Source: Ferruginibacter paludis (GTDB lineage: Bacteria; Bacteroidota; Bacteroidia; Chitinophagales; Chitinophagaceae). From it: a stretch of DNA of 64,000 bases. Under the pieces are notes generated by a model. It saw nothing but the letters and a program-made list of their open reading frames with translations, ran no database searches and was not told the DNA's origin. The position numbers were made by a program, and so were the translations under genes. The stretch spans positions 480,190 to 544,189 of the forward strand of contig NZ_JAUFQJ010000008.1 of assembly GCF_030409685.1 (NCBI RefSeq), in the 5' to 3' direction. This document shows, one piece after another, positions 44,301 to 53,529 of the stretch; position 1 is the stretch's first letter; each line of letters begins with the position of its first letter.

Positions 44301-44669
44301 CTAGAATTTGTTGGTAATAAATTCTACCAGCTTTTCATCACTCATTTTGTTAGACGTTGACTCTTCCGTCTTACTATTTTTGAATTGAGGAGTACTTTCC
44401 AGATAGTGAATAAACTGTTCCTGCGCCTGTCCGGTACCAGTTACGTGTACATGCGTAGCATTGACCAAATGAGAGGCTATTTCTTTAAAAAATTTTGCCT
44501 GTACTGTTTTCTCATGGTTGTTCGAATTTTTCTCACTGGAGTTTGGGGAAATATCTTCCCCCTTTATGTGGGCAAGTACTGTTAATGTTTCGCCTTCAGC
44601 ATTGTCATTTCCTACTACCGCAGCCTGGTGGTTATCCATCCAGACACCGAATTGTTTTTGATTGCTCAT
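44301..44669 (-). CDS. Small baeRF-like (eRF1-domain-related) protein
   Basis: A protein of 122 residues. The beginning QKQFGVWMDNHQAAVVGNDN and the block ASHLVNATHVHVTGTGQAQEQF followed by IHYLES match a small conserved Bacteroidota family related to the middle domain of the release factor eRF1 (baeRF / host-attachment-like folds). The role is unknown; related proteins are thought to act at ribosomes. The family call is from pattern memory. It lacks a signal peptide. Divergent from the rhamnosidase gene, with 259 bp between. Confidence 0.62.
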   Translation of the reverse strand: MSNQKQFGVWMDNHQAAVVGNDNAEGETLTVLAHIKGEDISPNSSEKNSNNHEKTVQAKFFKEIASHLVNATHVHVTGTGQAQEQFIHYLESTPQFKNSKTEESTSNKMSDEKLVEFITNKF

Positions 44670-44828
44670 GTTTATATTTTAATGTGCCAGCTTTAAACCA
44701 ATAACCATACCGTAAGCCGGATATAACTTAAAACTGGTTTGTAAGATGGGTGTTACAGCACTTTAAATCACACTTCCCTGATCCCTGTTTAAAAGAACTG
44801 TTTAATTATCCGTAGAAAAACGAAGAAA

Positions 44829-44859
44829 TTGGATGAGCTCAATAAAACAATTACTTTAG
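44829..44859 (+). promoter_or_regulatory. Candidate promoter of the rhamnosidase gene
   Basis: TTG at 44829-44831 and TACTTTAG at 44852-44859, 20 bp apart, resemble the Bacteroidota -33 and -7 boxes (one mismatch in TAnnTTTG). The leader to ATG 44929 would be ~65 nt. Confidence 0.4.
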
Positions 44860-44928
44860 AACCTGATTTATTATCTGCTCCCTGGCCGGCATTATTTATA
44901 CGCCAGGTAAATAAATTGATTTAATTAA

Positions 44929-47715
44929 ATGAGAAAAAAGTTTGCCTCTAAACTGCATAAAAGCCTGGGATTATTAATCACCATTTTGGCGTGCTTCCTG
45001 CTGACTCAATACACGCAGGGTAAAAATCCATCCCTTACATTCAAAAAAATGTTGGTGGAATACGCGGAAGCGCCCATTAACGTAGATGTGATGCATCCCC
45101 GTTTTTCCTGGCTCATCACTTCTTCCGAACGAAACCAGGTACAGGCTGCTTACCAGGTAATGGTGGCTACGTCGGTATCCCTGCTCAACCTCAATCAGCC
45201 GGATACCTGGAACTCAGGAAAAGTATTTTCAAACGAAACCATCCAGCACCCATTGGGTAACAATAAGCTCAGATCAAACAGTATTTATTATTGGAAAGTA
45301 ATTGCCTGGAACGGAAACGGAAAAAGAGTTGAAAGTTCAATAAATAAATTTGAGACTGCTTTTTTAAATAGCGGGGATTGGAGAGCCAGCTGGATCGGCA
45401 ATGGCACCCCGTTGGAAGCTCTGCCGGCGCAAGGCTTTTATAAAGATGTAAGAGAACAACTGCCTGGTAAGGACAGCATCGTGCACGACGGCCGTTCGCT
45501 TTTACTGCGCCACGAAGTGAGATTGACAAAACTGGTTCAATCGGCAAGAGCATACGTTACCGGCCTGGGCTTATACGAATTCTTCATCAATGGTCAGCGC
45601 GTGGGCGATCATGTGCTGGCACCAGCCAAAACACCTTACCAAAAATATGTGTTGTACGATACCTATGATGTAACTGCTTTGCTGCAGCCGGGTGACAATG
45701 CACTCGGCATTCATGTCGGTAACGGCTGGTACAATCCTTATAAAAAATGGTGGGACACTTACCGCATGCAATGGTTTGGCAGCAAGAAGGCAATTGCACA
45801 AATTCTGGTAAGGTATACTGATGGCAGCAGCAGCTGGATAACAACTGATAACAACTGGCGTTGCACACCGGGTCCCGTCCTGTACAGTTGCATTTATGAC
45901 GGCGAAGTATATGATGCCAACATGGATCAACAGGGGTGGACAAACACCGGGTACAATGATGCAGCATGGAAGCCAGTTACGGTTTTTGCAAAGCCGGCAG
46001 CCAGCCTGGTTGCACACACCATGCCCGCCATTAAAGTGCAGGAAATTTTTAAACCGCAGGAAATCAATAGCCCAAAGCCCAACACCAAAGTATTTGACAT
46101 GGGGCAGAATTTTGCAGGCTGGGCAAGCATTACAACAAGTGGCATAAAAAATACAAAGCTGACGATACAATTTGCCGAAGATATTTATGCCGACGGCACC
46201 CTTAATATCACCAGTAATGAGCATGCCAACGCAACAGCCGAATACATATTGAAAGGCGACAGTGTGGAAACCTATGAAACACATTTTTCTTTTTTCGGTT
46301 TTAAATACGTGGAAATCTCGGCGCAAAACGGTCCGTTGAATTTATTGAACGTTGAAGGCCATGCTGTTTATTCCACAAATGAGCCGGCAGGCAATTTTGA
46401 ATGTGATAATTTGCTGGTAAACAAAATACACCAGGCAACAGTATGGTCGCAAAAAAGTAATATGCTGGGCTACCCGATGGATTGCCCGCAACGCGACGAG
46501 CGCCTGGGCTGGCTGGGTGACGCACAGGTTACCGCAGACGAAGCAATGTACAATTTTAACATGGCTCTGTTTTACCGGAACTGGCTTGCCGGCATCCGCG
46601 AAAACCAGGACGCTGCAACTGGAGATATACCCATTATTTCACCGCGGCCTTATATCAGGGATACCGGCATTGAATGGAGCAGCACCTACCCCGTGCTGTT
46701 GTGGAAGTTTTACACCCATTACGGCGACAAGCAAATGCTGGCGGAACATTACCCTGCCATGAAACGTTTTATGCATTTTCTTGACAAACAGGCAATAGAC
46801 TTGATGCTGCCTTCCGGGTGGATCGGCGACTGGGGCAGCATGGTGAAAGGCTGGAAAGAAGGCGATCCTAAATCCATCCCCACGGCATATTATTACTGGA
46901 ATGCAACCATCATGGCCAAAGTGGCCGGTATAATCGGCAACACTGCGGACGAAGTGTATTTCAAAAAACTCACGATTGCCATTGCCGGAAAATATAATTC
47001 CAGATTCCTGGATACTAAAACTGCCAATTATGAAGATGGCAGCCAGATGGCCAACGCGTTTCCATTGTTCCTGGGAATTGTTCCAGGAAACATCCGGCAA
47101 CGGGTTTTGGATAATCTTGTAAAAGACATTTTGACGAATAACAGCAACCATTTAACCACAGGCGTACTGGGCACCAAATACATGCCCGAAGCCCTGGCGC
47201 TGCTGGGCCGGGCCGACGTTGCCTGGGGAATCATCAATCAAAAAACGGCCCCCAGCTGGAATGATATGATGCGGCTGTATACAACGGTTTGCGAATTCTG
47301 GACATTGAAACAATCAAAAAATCATGTGATGATGGGTAGCATCGATGCCTGGTTTTATCAATACATCGGCGGCATACAACCCGATGAAAACAGTTCCGCA
47401 TTTGCGTCATTTATAGTAAAGCCAATGCTGTTGGATAGTCTGACTACAGCAACATCAAAGATTGAAACAATGAGAGGAACGATATCATCGGAATGGAAAA
47501 GGCAACCAGGCCTGTTCACGCTGAAAGTACAAGTGCCTTTTAATACATCGGCAACTATTTATATCCCGGGCGATACAGGCGGAGTATTAACTGAAAACGG
47601 ATTAACAGTAAAACAATTGAAAGGTGCAAGCGATAAGGGCTTTCACGACGGGTATCATATTGTGAGTGTACCGTCGGGGGCTTATGTATTTAAATCCGGT
47701 ATTGGAATAAAATAA
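44929..47715 (+). CDS. Alpha-L-rhamnosidase, GH78
   Basis: A protein of 928 residues with an N-terminal signal (LGLLITILACFLLTQYTQG). The GH78 layout is complete: an N-terminal Bac_rhamnosid_N/FN3-like part (~35-160), a carbohydrate-binding jelly roll (~190-370; GLYEFFINGQRVGDHVLAPA), an (alpha/alpha)6 catalytic barrel with the diagnostic YPMDCPQRDERLGWLGDAQV (~512-531), and a C-terminal beta domain after VMMGSIDAWFYQYIGGIQPD. The Asp/Glu cluster of DCPQRDERLGWLGDA supplies catalytic and binding acids. It removes terminal rhamnose from plant glycosides or pectin side chains in the periplasm or at the surface. There is no SusC/D pair nearby. Confidence 0.94.
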   Translation: MRKKFASKLHKSLGLLITILACFLLTQYTQGKNPSLTFKKMLVEYAEAPINVDVMHPRFSWLITSSERNQVQAAYQVMVATSVSLLNLNQPDTWNSGKVFSNETIQHPLGNNKLRSNSIYYWKVIAWNGNGKRVESSINKFETAFLNSGDWRASWIGNGTPLEALPAQGFYKDVREQLPGKDSIVHDGRSLLLRHEVRLTKLVQSARAYVTGLGLYEFFINGQRVGDHVLAPAKTPYQKYVLYDTYDVTALLQPGDNALGIHVGNGWYNPYKKWWDTYRMQWFGSKKAIAQILVRYTDGSSSWITTDNNWRCTPGPVLYSCIYDGEVYDANMDQQGWTNTGYNDAAWKPVTVFAKPAASLVAHTMPAIKVQEIFKPQEINSPKPNTKVFDMGQNFAGWASITTSGIKNTKLTIQFAEDIYADGTLNITSNEHANATAEYILKGDSVETYETHFSFFGFKYVEISAQNGPLNLLNVEGHAVYSTNEPAGNFECDNLLVNKIHQATVWSQKSNMLGYPMDCPQRDERLGWLGDAQVTADEAMYNFNMALFYRNWLAGIRENQDAATGDIPIISPRPYIRDTGIEWSSTYPVLLWKFYTHYGDKQMLAEHYPAMKRFMHFLDKQAIDLMLPSGWIGDWGSMVKGWKEGDPKSIPTAYYYWNATIMAKVAGIIGNTADEVYFKKLTIAIAGKYNSRFLDTKTANYEDGSQMANAFPLFLGIVPGNIRQRVLDNLVKDILTNNSNHLTTGVLGTKYMPEALALLGRADVAWGIINQKTAPSWNDMMRLYTTVCEFWTLKQSKNHVMMGSIDAWFYQYIGGIQPDENSSAFASFIVKPMLLDSLTTATSKIETMRGTISSEWKRQPGLFTLKVQVPFNTSATIYIPGDTGGVLTENGLTVKQLKGASDKGFHDGYHIVSVPSGAYVFKSGIGIK

Positions 47716-47901
47716 AACGCTACCGTTTTTTAATTTGAGTTTTAGAGAACATTTCAAGTTATACCAGTTCCTTCATAAGTTTCGGGTTCCATGGAAGATC
47801 GCAGGTTCGGCTACTTTTGCCTGCTGTTAGTTTAAATTAATGATCAGATATCACCTGTAAAGTTTGTTCTTCTTAGACCCAACCGGAAGAAAAGCAAAAG
47901 C

Positions 47902-50415
47902 TTAAAAAGACAAAGTGAGCCCCAGGTAGACTCCTCCCTTTTTTGCATAAGGAATACCCAGGTAATTAAACCGCCGGTAGTATTCAACGGATAAAATGTG
48001 AAAGATGTTGCCGATGCCAGCGCCAGCCTCCATAAAGGGCGTTTTTCGAATCAGGTTAAAATTGGAATTCTTATTATAGTCCATATTACTCTGCGTCATA
48101 TCGCCCCAATAAGCATTAAATGAAAAACGTTCCCGCCAGCCCAGCTTTTGCAACAACGGAATTTTATCCAGCAATGCACCGCCCAGATAAAAACGGCTAT
48201 GCAGGCTGACATAGCGGTCGGCCGCAAACTCATACGGCGCCATTGTATTAAATATATACCGGTTGGTTACATAATACTCATTGCCTGCAGGTATATTTAA
48301 CAGAAGGTATGGAATGGTTCCAAAAACTTTCCCTATATCCAGTCTATAAAACAGCAGGCTCTTTGGCGGCAGGCGCAGTTTTTGTTCAACCGAGGCAAAC
48401 AGTTTGTGGTATTCAAATTGTGCAGAGCCTAATTCAAAGCCATAAGTATAACCTGCTGTAACAACCGGGTAAAATGTACCCAGCCTTATCCTGTCGTAAT
48501 TTAGAATTGCAGCACGTTCCTTATGCGCATAGCGGATTACAAAAGAAGCTTCTGCCACTGGCAATTTCTTTACAAACACACTGTCATAAGGTTTATCAAT
48601 ATCAGGATTAATGGGCCGGTATTTAAAATCAAAAACCGGGTTTAATTCCTTGTATCCTACGGCTCCCTTTACACTGAAATCCGGCGATAAGTATTGGTCA
48701 TGACTGACCAGAAACTCTTTAACGTACATCCGGGTAAAAGGAATTTTTTTACGCAGTAGTGAATTAATGATATTGTCTTTATCCATTTCGTCTGGCTGGT
48801 CTATTATAAAATCGTAGTCACTGCCAAAGCTCAGGGAAGTCTTTGTCCAGCGGGCTGCGTTCCACACGTACTTAACACCCAGCAAGCCTTTCAGCTTCTG
48901 GTCTTTTGTACCATAAGCACCGTACCCAAAAATATTCAGCTTTTTACTGATGCCCGGCATGGTCCAGAAACCAACCCGAAAGCGCATACCTTCAATGGAG
49001 TTTTTACTAAAGAAAGAAGTCAGGGAACCGAGCCTCAGCGAACTGCCAAAATCCCAGTAGCCCGTGCCGGCAAAAGCAACCAGCCTGATATCTCTTTCAA
49101 AGCGTTTGTTCTGTTTCAGGGAATCCACCATTTTATAAATATTCGCTTCGTGCCTGGTAAGCGAATCCGGGCGGTGCTGCTGCCAAAAAGCATCCGGCTT
49201 ATCCCAGTCTGTTGTTTGTTCTTTTTTTATCAGCCTGGATACAAATTCATCTTCATCCCCCGCATTCAGTTTTATGTTATCGGTTACCGTGGTGTTTTTA
49301 ATAAGAAATTTCATTCCTTTCTTGTGCTCATTACCCGGTATTCCCAGCAAGGCCAACCCGCTTTCAAATTTTATTTCAGATGAAAATTTGTATGGCATGT
49401 AGGCGAGTGTACCGGCACTGCTGTCAAATACCTGCTGGTAAGTTTCATTATAATTGATGTCCGATACAAAATTGATGTTGGCAGTTTTACTCAGGTACAT
49501 ATTTATACTTTCAACAGCAAGCGTATGGGTGTTTATCCAGAGCGTACCGGTAAAAGCACGCTCATAAGCACGCAGTGGTGTAAAGCGGATTTGCTGAATG
49601 GTATCACCGTTTTCAACAAGCGTATCCCCCTCAAAAAATTTATAATAATTAAATGCGTTTGTGTTAAGCGGGCTCACATAGGTTTGTTCAAACAGGGGCA
49701 ACCAGTCGTCATAAACATTGAAATTAAAATAAAATTTATCCAGTTTGCTGATCAGATTATCTGTTTTTAGACCGAGATTCTTTTTCGCAATAATATTTTC
49801 CCGGTCATAATGCGGCGATACCGAATGATAATTATTAGCCAGCCGTTCTGCAAAATAAATGGGCAGCTCTTTATCATCTGCCGCAGTAGTATCAATACTG
49901 TTGTAGGTTTTCAACATCAGGCTTTTCAATCCCTTACCACCTGCTTTTTTAAAATCTACCTGGTCAATATCCAGCTCGCAGCGGGTATAGCTGGCATAGC
50001 TGTAACTCGTGAACTTAGAGGGGTTGTTAGTCGCTTTATGATCAATCACTTTTTGCATAAAAGCTTTGCCCGGTAATTTAGCGTTACCAATCACAATGCC
50101 CTGTAATGCACCTGTGCTGTTTTTCATTTCAATAACGAGGTTAAGCGCCTGGCCCTTTGTTACCAACAACTTTACAGGTTCAAAACCCACGCAGGTTATT
50201 TCAATGCTGTCGTAACCATCGTTGTTGACTAAACGGAAGGATCCGTCAATTTTTGTAAGTGTGCTGTTATTGCTGCCTGTTAAGTGTACGGTGGCGTTTT
50301 GGATAGCTTTGCCAGTGGCAGCTTCGGTGACCCTGCCGGTTATCATCAAACCATCCTGGGCTTTACCCAGTTGAGTGACCAAAAGCAATGCTAAAAAAAG
50401 AATAAAGCGGTACAT
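47902..50415 (-). CDS. DUF5686 outer-membrane protein with carboxypeptidase-like domain
   Basis: A protein of 837 residues: signal peptide (ILFLALLLVTQLGKAQ), a carboxypeptidase-regulatory-like beta domain (~22-105; GLMITGRVTEAATGKAIQNA), then a long DUF5686 region including PGKAFMQKVIDHKATNNPSK (~113-132) and ending in an outer-membrane barrel-like C-terminus (GVYLGLTLSF). DUF5686 proteins are widespread in Bacteroidota and thought to be outer-membrane barrels; no function is proven. It is convergent with the rhamnosidase gene and has no operon partner. Confidence 0.9.
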   Translation of the reverse strand: MYRFILFLALLLVTQLGKAQDGLMITGRVTEAATGKAIQNATVHLTGSNNSTLTKIDGSFRLVNNDGYDSIEITCVGFEPVKLLVTKGQALNLVIEMKNSTGALQGIVIGNAKLPGKAFMQKVIDHKATNNPSKFTSYSYASYTRCELDIDQVDFKKAGGKGLKSLMLKTYNSIDTTAADDKELPIYFAERLANNYHSVSPHYDRENIIAKKNLGLKTDNLISKLDKFYFNFNVYDDWLPLFEQTYVSPLNTNAFNYYKFFEGDTLVENGDTIQQIRFTPLRAYERAFTGTLWINTHTLAVESINMYLSKTANINFVSDINYNETYQQVFDSSAGTLAYMPYKFSSEIKFESGLALLGIPGNEHKKGMKFLIKNTTVTDNIKLNAGDEDEFVSRLIKKEQTTDWDKPDAFWQQHRPDSLTRHEANIYKMVDSLKQNKRFERDIRLVAFAGTGYWDFGSSLRLGSLTSFFSKNSIEGMRFRVGFWTMPGISKKLNIFGYGAYGTKDQKLKGLLGVKYVWNAARWTKTSLSFGSDYDFIIDQPDEMDKDNIINSLLRKKIPFTRMYVKEFLVSHDQYLSPDFSVKGAVGYKELNPVFDFKYRPINPDIDKPYDSVFVKKLPVAEASFVIRYAHKERAAILNYDRIRLGTFYPVVTAGYTYGFELGSAQFEYHKLFASVEQKLRLPPKSLLFYRLDIGKVFGTIPYLLLNIPAGNEYYVTNRYIFNTMAPYEFAADRYVSLHSRFYLGGALLDKIPLLQKLGWRERFSFNAYWGDMTQSNMDYNKNSNFNLIRKTPFMEAGAGIGNIFHILSVEYYRRFNYLGIPYAKKGGVYLGLTLSF

Positions 50416-50658
50416 TATTAAGAAATAAATTCAATCACAGATATAAGACACAGTAAAGGTAGCTGTTACCTGTCAGGTGTTCTTTTAATAAGATTGGTTG
50501 GGTCTAGCAATAAATAAACTGTATTGATCAAAATGAAGCAAGGTAATTTGTTGCTCTGATCCACTACCGGGAATGAATAATTTGCTTAGTTGCATAACCT
50601 TTAAAGTTTGTGATGGAGGCCCGAATCTATAACAAGGAATATTGATTCACAGAATGCC

Positions 50659-51528
50659 TTAATCCTTCACGCAGCGCACATAAAAGCCGGCGGCCTTAAG
50701 AAAATAGTTCCTTGCGATGTAGTCACCGTTATAACGCAGAAACCGTCCATAGGCATGTGTTGCATTGTATACTGTAGAAGTCCACCATGTCCCAATTTGT
50801 CCAATATAAAGAAATTTGCGGGTAATTGAGTCACGTTCACCACCTGGAAGCGCCGTAAATCCACTGCTGTTGGTGGCTACATAATTGGCAGGCTCCCACC
50901 CAATGGTTGATTTCAATTTAATACCTGCAACACTATCTCCTCCAACACAAACGGTTAATGTGGCCCATTCTCCATCACTCGGTATATGCCAGCCTATGGG
51001 TGCTAATCCACGGGAGTCATTTACTGCATACCAATTATATATTCTGCCATAAATGCCTCCATAAGTCGCAGAGTCATTGTTATACCAGCACCAGGCACCA
51101 GTGGTAAGCTTTCTCCAGGCAATTGAATCCGTTACTTGTGGGATAAGGTCACCGTTGCGATAAGTATTAACATCCAGATTTTTGCCCATCCAAACCTGAT
51201 CGCATATTTTAGCGTCAGGAACATTGACAATTTCTGTAGCTGTTGTAATATTTATATTTTTCCAGGCTGTGCCGTCATAAACCTGTAAGCTATGACAGTC
51301 AGTACACCATATTATCAGCCCCGGTTCGGGGTGCTGGATCGAATTGCGTTGATAAAAAGTCAATCTTGGGGGAAGAAAACCCTTGTTTGTAGATGACACA
51401 TCTAATTGCGCCGAGACTGCTGGAGTACCTGTTCCTATACCAACTTGTGCAATTGCTGACAGCGCAGCAAAAAGTGCGACGATAAAAAAAAGCAGCCTGC
51501 CAATCCCGGTTTTTTGTTTTTGTCTCAT
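50659..51528 (-). CDS. FISUMP-domain exported protein
   Basis: The start is taken at ATG 51526-51528 (289 residues, MRQKQKTGIGRLLFFIVALF), which yields a signal peptide ending ALSAIAQ; the frame runs 18 codons further upstream. After a short N-terminal part (VGIGTGTPAVSAQLDVSSTN) comes the Fibrobacter succinogenes major paralogous domain: DQVWMGKNLDVNTYRNGD, GRIYNWYAVNDSRGLAPIGW, HIPSDGEWATL, GFTALPGGERD, YVRCVKD. Such proteins are surface-exposed, often with a tail-fibre-like VGIGT start; their role is unknown, possibly adhesion. It ends shortly after the domain without a T9SS tail. Confidence 0.87.
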   Translation of the reverse strand: MRQKQKTGIGRLLFFIVALFAALSAIAQVGIGTGTPAVSAQLDVSSTNKGFLPPRLTFYQRNSIQHPEPGLIIWCTDCHSLQVYDGTAWKNINITTATEIVNVPDAKICDQVWMGKNLDVNTYRNGDLIPQVTDSIAWRKLTTGAWCWYNNDSATYGGIYGRIYNWYAVNDSRGLAPIGWHIPSDGEWATLTVCVGGDSVAGIKLKSTIGWEPANYVATNSSGFTALPGGERDSITRKFLYIGQIGTWWTSTVYNATHAYGRFLRYNGDYIARNYFLKAAGFYVRCVKD

Positions 51529-51842
51529 GTCTGTATAATTTATTTTTTGTTCACAATCAGTAATTCCCGCGCAAGCAGCCACCCTATATTAATATCAACA
51601 GAGGCACCTGCCGTTAAAAAAAATCCCTCAATCTTATTACCCGTAAATATATATCGGCAGCAAAACTGTTAACAGAACCTTGGTCATTCAAAATGTTGAT
51701 ACTGGTTAACAAATCAGTAGCGGGCCCGGGCCGCTTGTATATCGGGGCGACTGTTATTCCGGCAAAATCATCTGAAAATAGTTGCGCCGGCCACTTATTT
51801 AAAGAGATGTATTATTTTTAGTACCGTTAAAACAATAACTAT
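51529..51842. other. Non-coding gap between FISUMP protein and hydrolase genes
   Basis: No gene. A short palindrome CTGTTAACAG (51666-51675), a related GGTTAAC 33 bp later and a GC-rich run (GCGGGCCCGGGCCGC, 51720-51734) stand out from the AT-rich background; their meaning is unclear. Confidence 0.4.
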
Positions 51843-52502
51843 ATGACGACAAAGTCACTGGTGCTACCTGTATCTGCTGAAATAGGAAATGTGTCTGCAG
51901 AATATTTACTGCCTGAAGATTGCAGCTGCATCATCGTGCTGGCGCATGGCGCCGGTGCAGGCATGAACCATACGTTTATGGTAACGCTGTCAAACGCGTT
52001 AGCATTAAAAGGCATTGGCACTTTTCGTTTTAATTTTCCCTTTATGGAAAAGAAAAAGCCAAGGCCTGATACACCTGCTGTTGCTCACCAGGCAATTGCA
52101 GCGGCCGTTGCAAAAGCGCAGCAGTTGTTTCCGTCTCTGCCACTTTTTGTAGCCGGTAAATCTTTTGGTGGCAGAATGAGTTCGCAATATTTGTCAGAGT
52201 ATAAAAATGCTGCGGTGAAGGGGACTATTTTTTATGGCTTCCCGTTGCACCCCGCCGGCAAGCCTTCCACTGATCGTGCGGAACATTTAAAGCTGGTGAA
52301 ACAACCAATGCTTTTTCTGCAGGGTACAAAAGATGCCCTTGCAACATGGGAACTTATAGAGCCTGTTTGTAAATCGCTTAAACGTGCAACACTGGTGAAG
52401 ATTGAAGGTGCCGACCATTCCTTTAAGGCTGGTAAAACAGACACCATGGCTTTGCTGGTAGCAGCAACGGAGGAGTGGATAAAGAAAAAGCTAAAGCACT
52501 GA
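51843..52502 (+). CDS. Alpha/beta hydrolase, Tex30/KANL3-like
   Basis: A protein of 219 residues without a signal peptide. It shows IVLAHGAGAGMNHTFM (~30-45) as the oxyanion-hole region and the nucleophile elbow VAGKSFGGRMSS (~103-114). A late Asp (LFLQGTKDALAT) and His (VKIEGADHSF) complete the triad. This matches the KANL3/Tex30-like group of cytosolic alpha/beta hydrolases, whose substrates are unknown. The dehydrogenase gene starts 121 bp later in the same direction, so shared transcription is possible but not tight. Confidence 0.87.
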   Translation: MTTKSLVLPVSAEIGNVSAEYLLPEDCSCIIVLAHGAGAGMNHTFMVTLSNALALKGIGTFRFNFPFMEKKKPRPDTPAVAHQAIAAAVAKAQQLFPSLPLFVAGKSFGGRMSSQYLSEYKNAAVKGTIFYGFPLHPAGKPSTDRAEHLKLVKQPMLFLQGTKDALATWELIEPVCKSLKRATLVKIEGADHSFKAGKTDTMALLVAATEEWIKKKLKH

Positions 52503-52623
52503 TTATAGTGATGTTTCAGCTGCTTTATTTTGCCTGGGTTACTGCTTTTTATTTACCCCTGCCCGATTACAATATCCGGCCAAACGGCAACCATTTAATT
52601 AACTTTACAAAAAACAATGTAGT

Positions 52624-53472
52624 ATGAAAGCATTTTTAGGTATGGGTTTATTAGGCTCCAACTTCGTGAGAGCGATGTTACAAAAAGGAGATGCCGTGCA
52701 GGTATGGAACCGCACTGATGCAAGGGCAAAAGCCATGGAAATATTTGGCGCCAAAGCCTTTGAAAATAGTTACGAAGCGGTACAGGGTGCGGATGTGATT
52801 CATGTTACACTTAAGGATGACGCCACTGTAGACGAAGTGCTGGCAACTGCCAGCAAAGGGTTTAAGCCAGGCGCCGTTATAATAGATCATACTACTACTT
52901 CTGTATTGGGTGCTGTAAAAAGAACAGCGGATTGGAAAAGCCGGGGTTTTACCTACCTGCACGCGCCTGTTTTTATGGGTCCGCCCAATGCCCTGGAAAG
53001 CACGGGTTTTATGCTGGTATCGGGCGATCAGTCTGTAATTGAAAACCATACGCCGGCACTAGCTGCCATGACGGGCAAGCTCCTTAATTTTGGCGCGGAA
53101 GAAGGTAAAGCTGCCGGGCTCAAACTCTCCGGGAATCTTTTCTTATTAAGCCTGACGGCCGGGCTTGCTGATTCGCTGGCACTTGCCAAAGTGCATGGCA
53201 TATCCTCATCTGATCTGCTTACCCTGTTCAATAACTGGAACCCGGGTGCCGGTGTTCCGGCCCGGTTAAAAAAGATTACCGAAGGCAATTTTAATGAACC
53301 CTCGTGGGAATTGAATATGGCCCGCAAAGATGCCGGACTGATGATAGATGCGGCCAGCAAGGCTGCGACAACACTGACCGTTATACCGGCTATTGCAGCG
53401 GTGATGGATCAATGGATAGCCAAAGGCCATGGTACCGATGACTGGAGCGTTATTGCGAAGGATAGTCTTTAA
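52624..53472 (+). CDS. NAD(P)-binding beta-hydroxyacid dehydrogenase-like protein
   Basis: A protein of 282 residues. The N-terminal Rossmann fold begins KAFLGMGLLGSNFVRAM (G-x-G-x-x-G) with VWNRTDARA following strand 2, as in 3-hydroxyisobutyrate dehydrogenases. The helical C-terminal domain has GKAAGLKLSGNLFLLSL (~160-176), where the family's catalytic Lys (usually G-x-x-x-K-x-x-N-N) is present as K in GLKLSGN. Members reduce or oxidise beta-hydroxyacids or imines. It is cytosolic. Substrate not identifiable. Confidence 0.88.
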   Translation: MKAFLGMGLLGSNFVRAMLQKGDAVQVWNRTDARAKAMEIFGAKAFENSYEAVQGADVIHVTLKDDATVDEVLATASKGFKPGAVIIDHTTTSVLGAVKRTADWKSRGFTYLHAPVFMGPPNALESTGFMLVSGDQSVIENHTPALAAMTGKLLNFGAEEGKAAGLKLSGNLFLLSLTAGLADSLALAKVHGISSSDLLTLFNNWNPGAGVPARLKKITEGNFNEPSWELNMARKDAGLMIDAASKAATTLTVIPAIAAVMDQWIAKGHGTDDWSVIAKDSL

Positions 53473-53529
53473 GGCCCAACGGCATTTGGGTCAACTTAAA
53501 AAGTATTTTTAACCAGCCATAAATAAATC

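Noticed and set aside
45571..46326. 251-codon open frame opposite the rhamnosidase gene
   Set aside because: Cysteine-rich, no recognisable domain, fully inside the GH78 gene; a codon-bias shadow.
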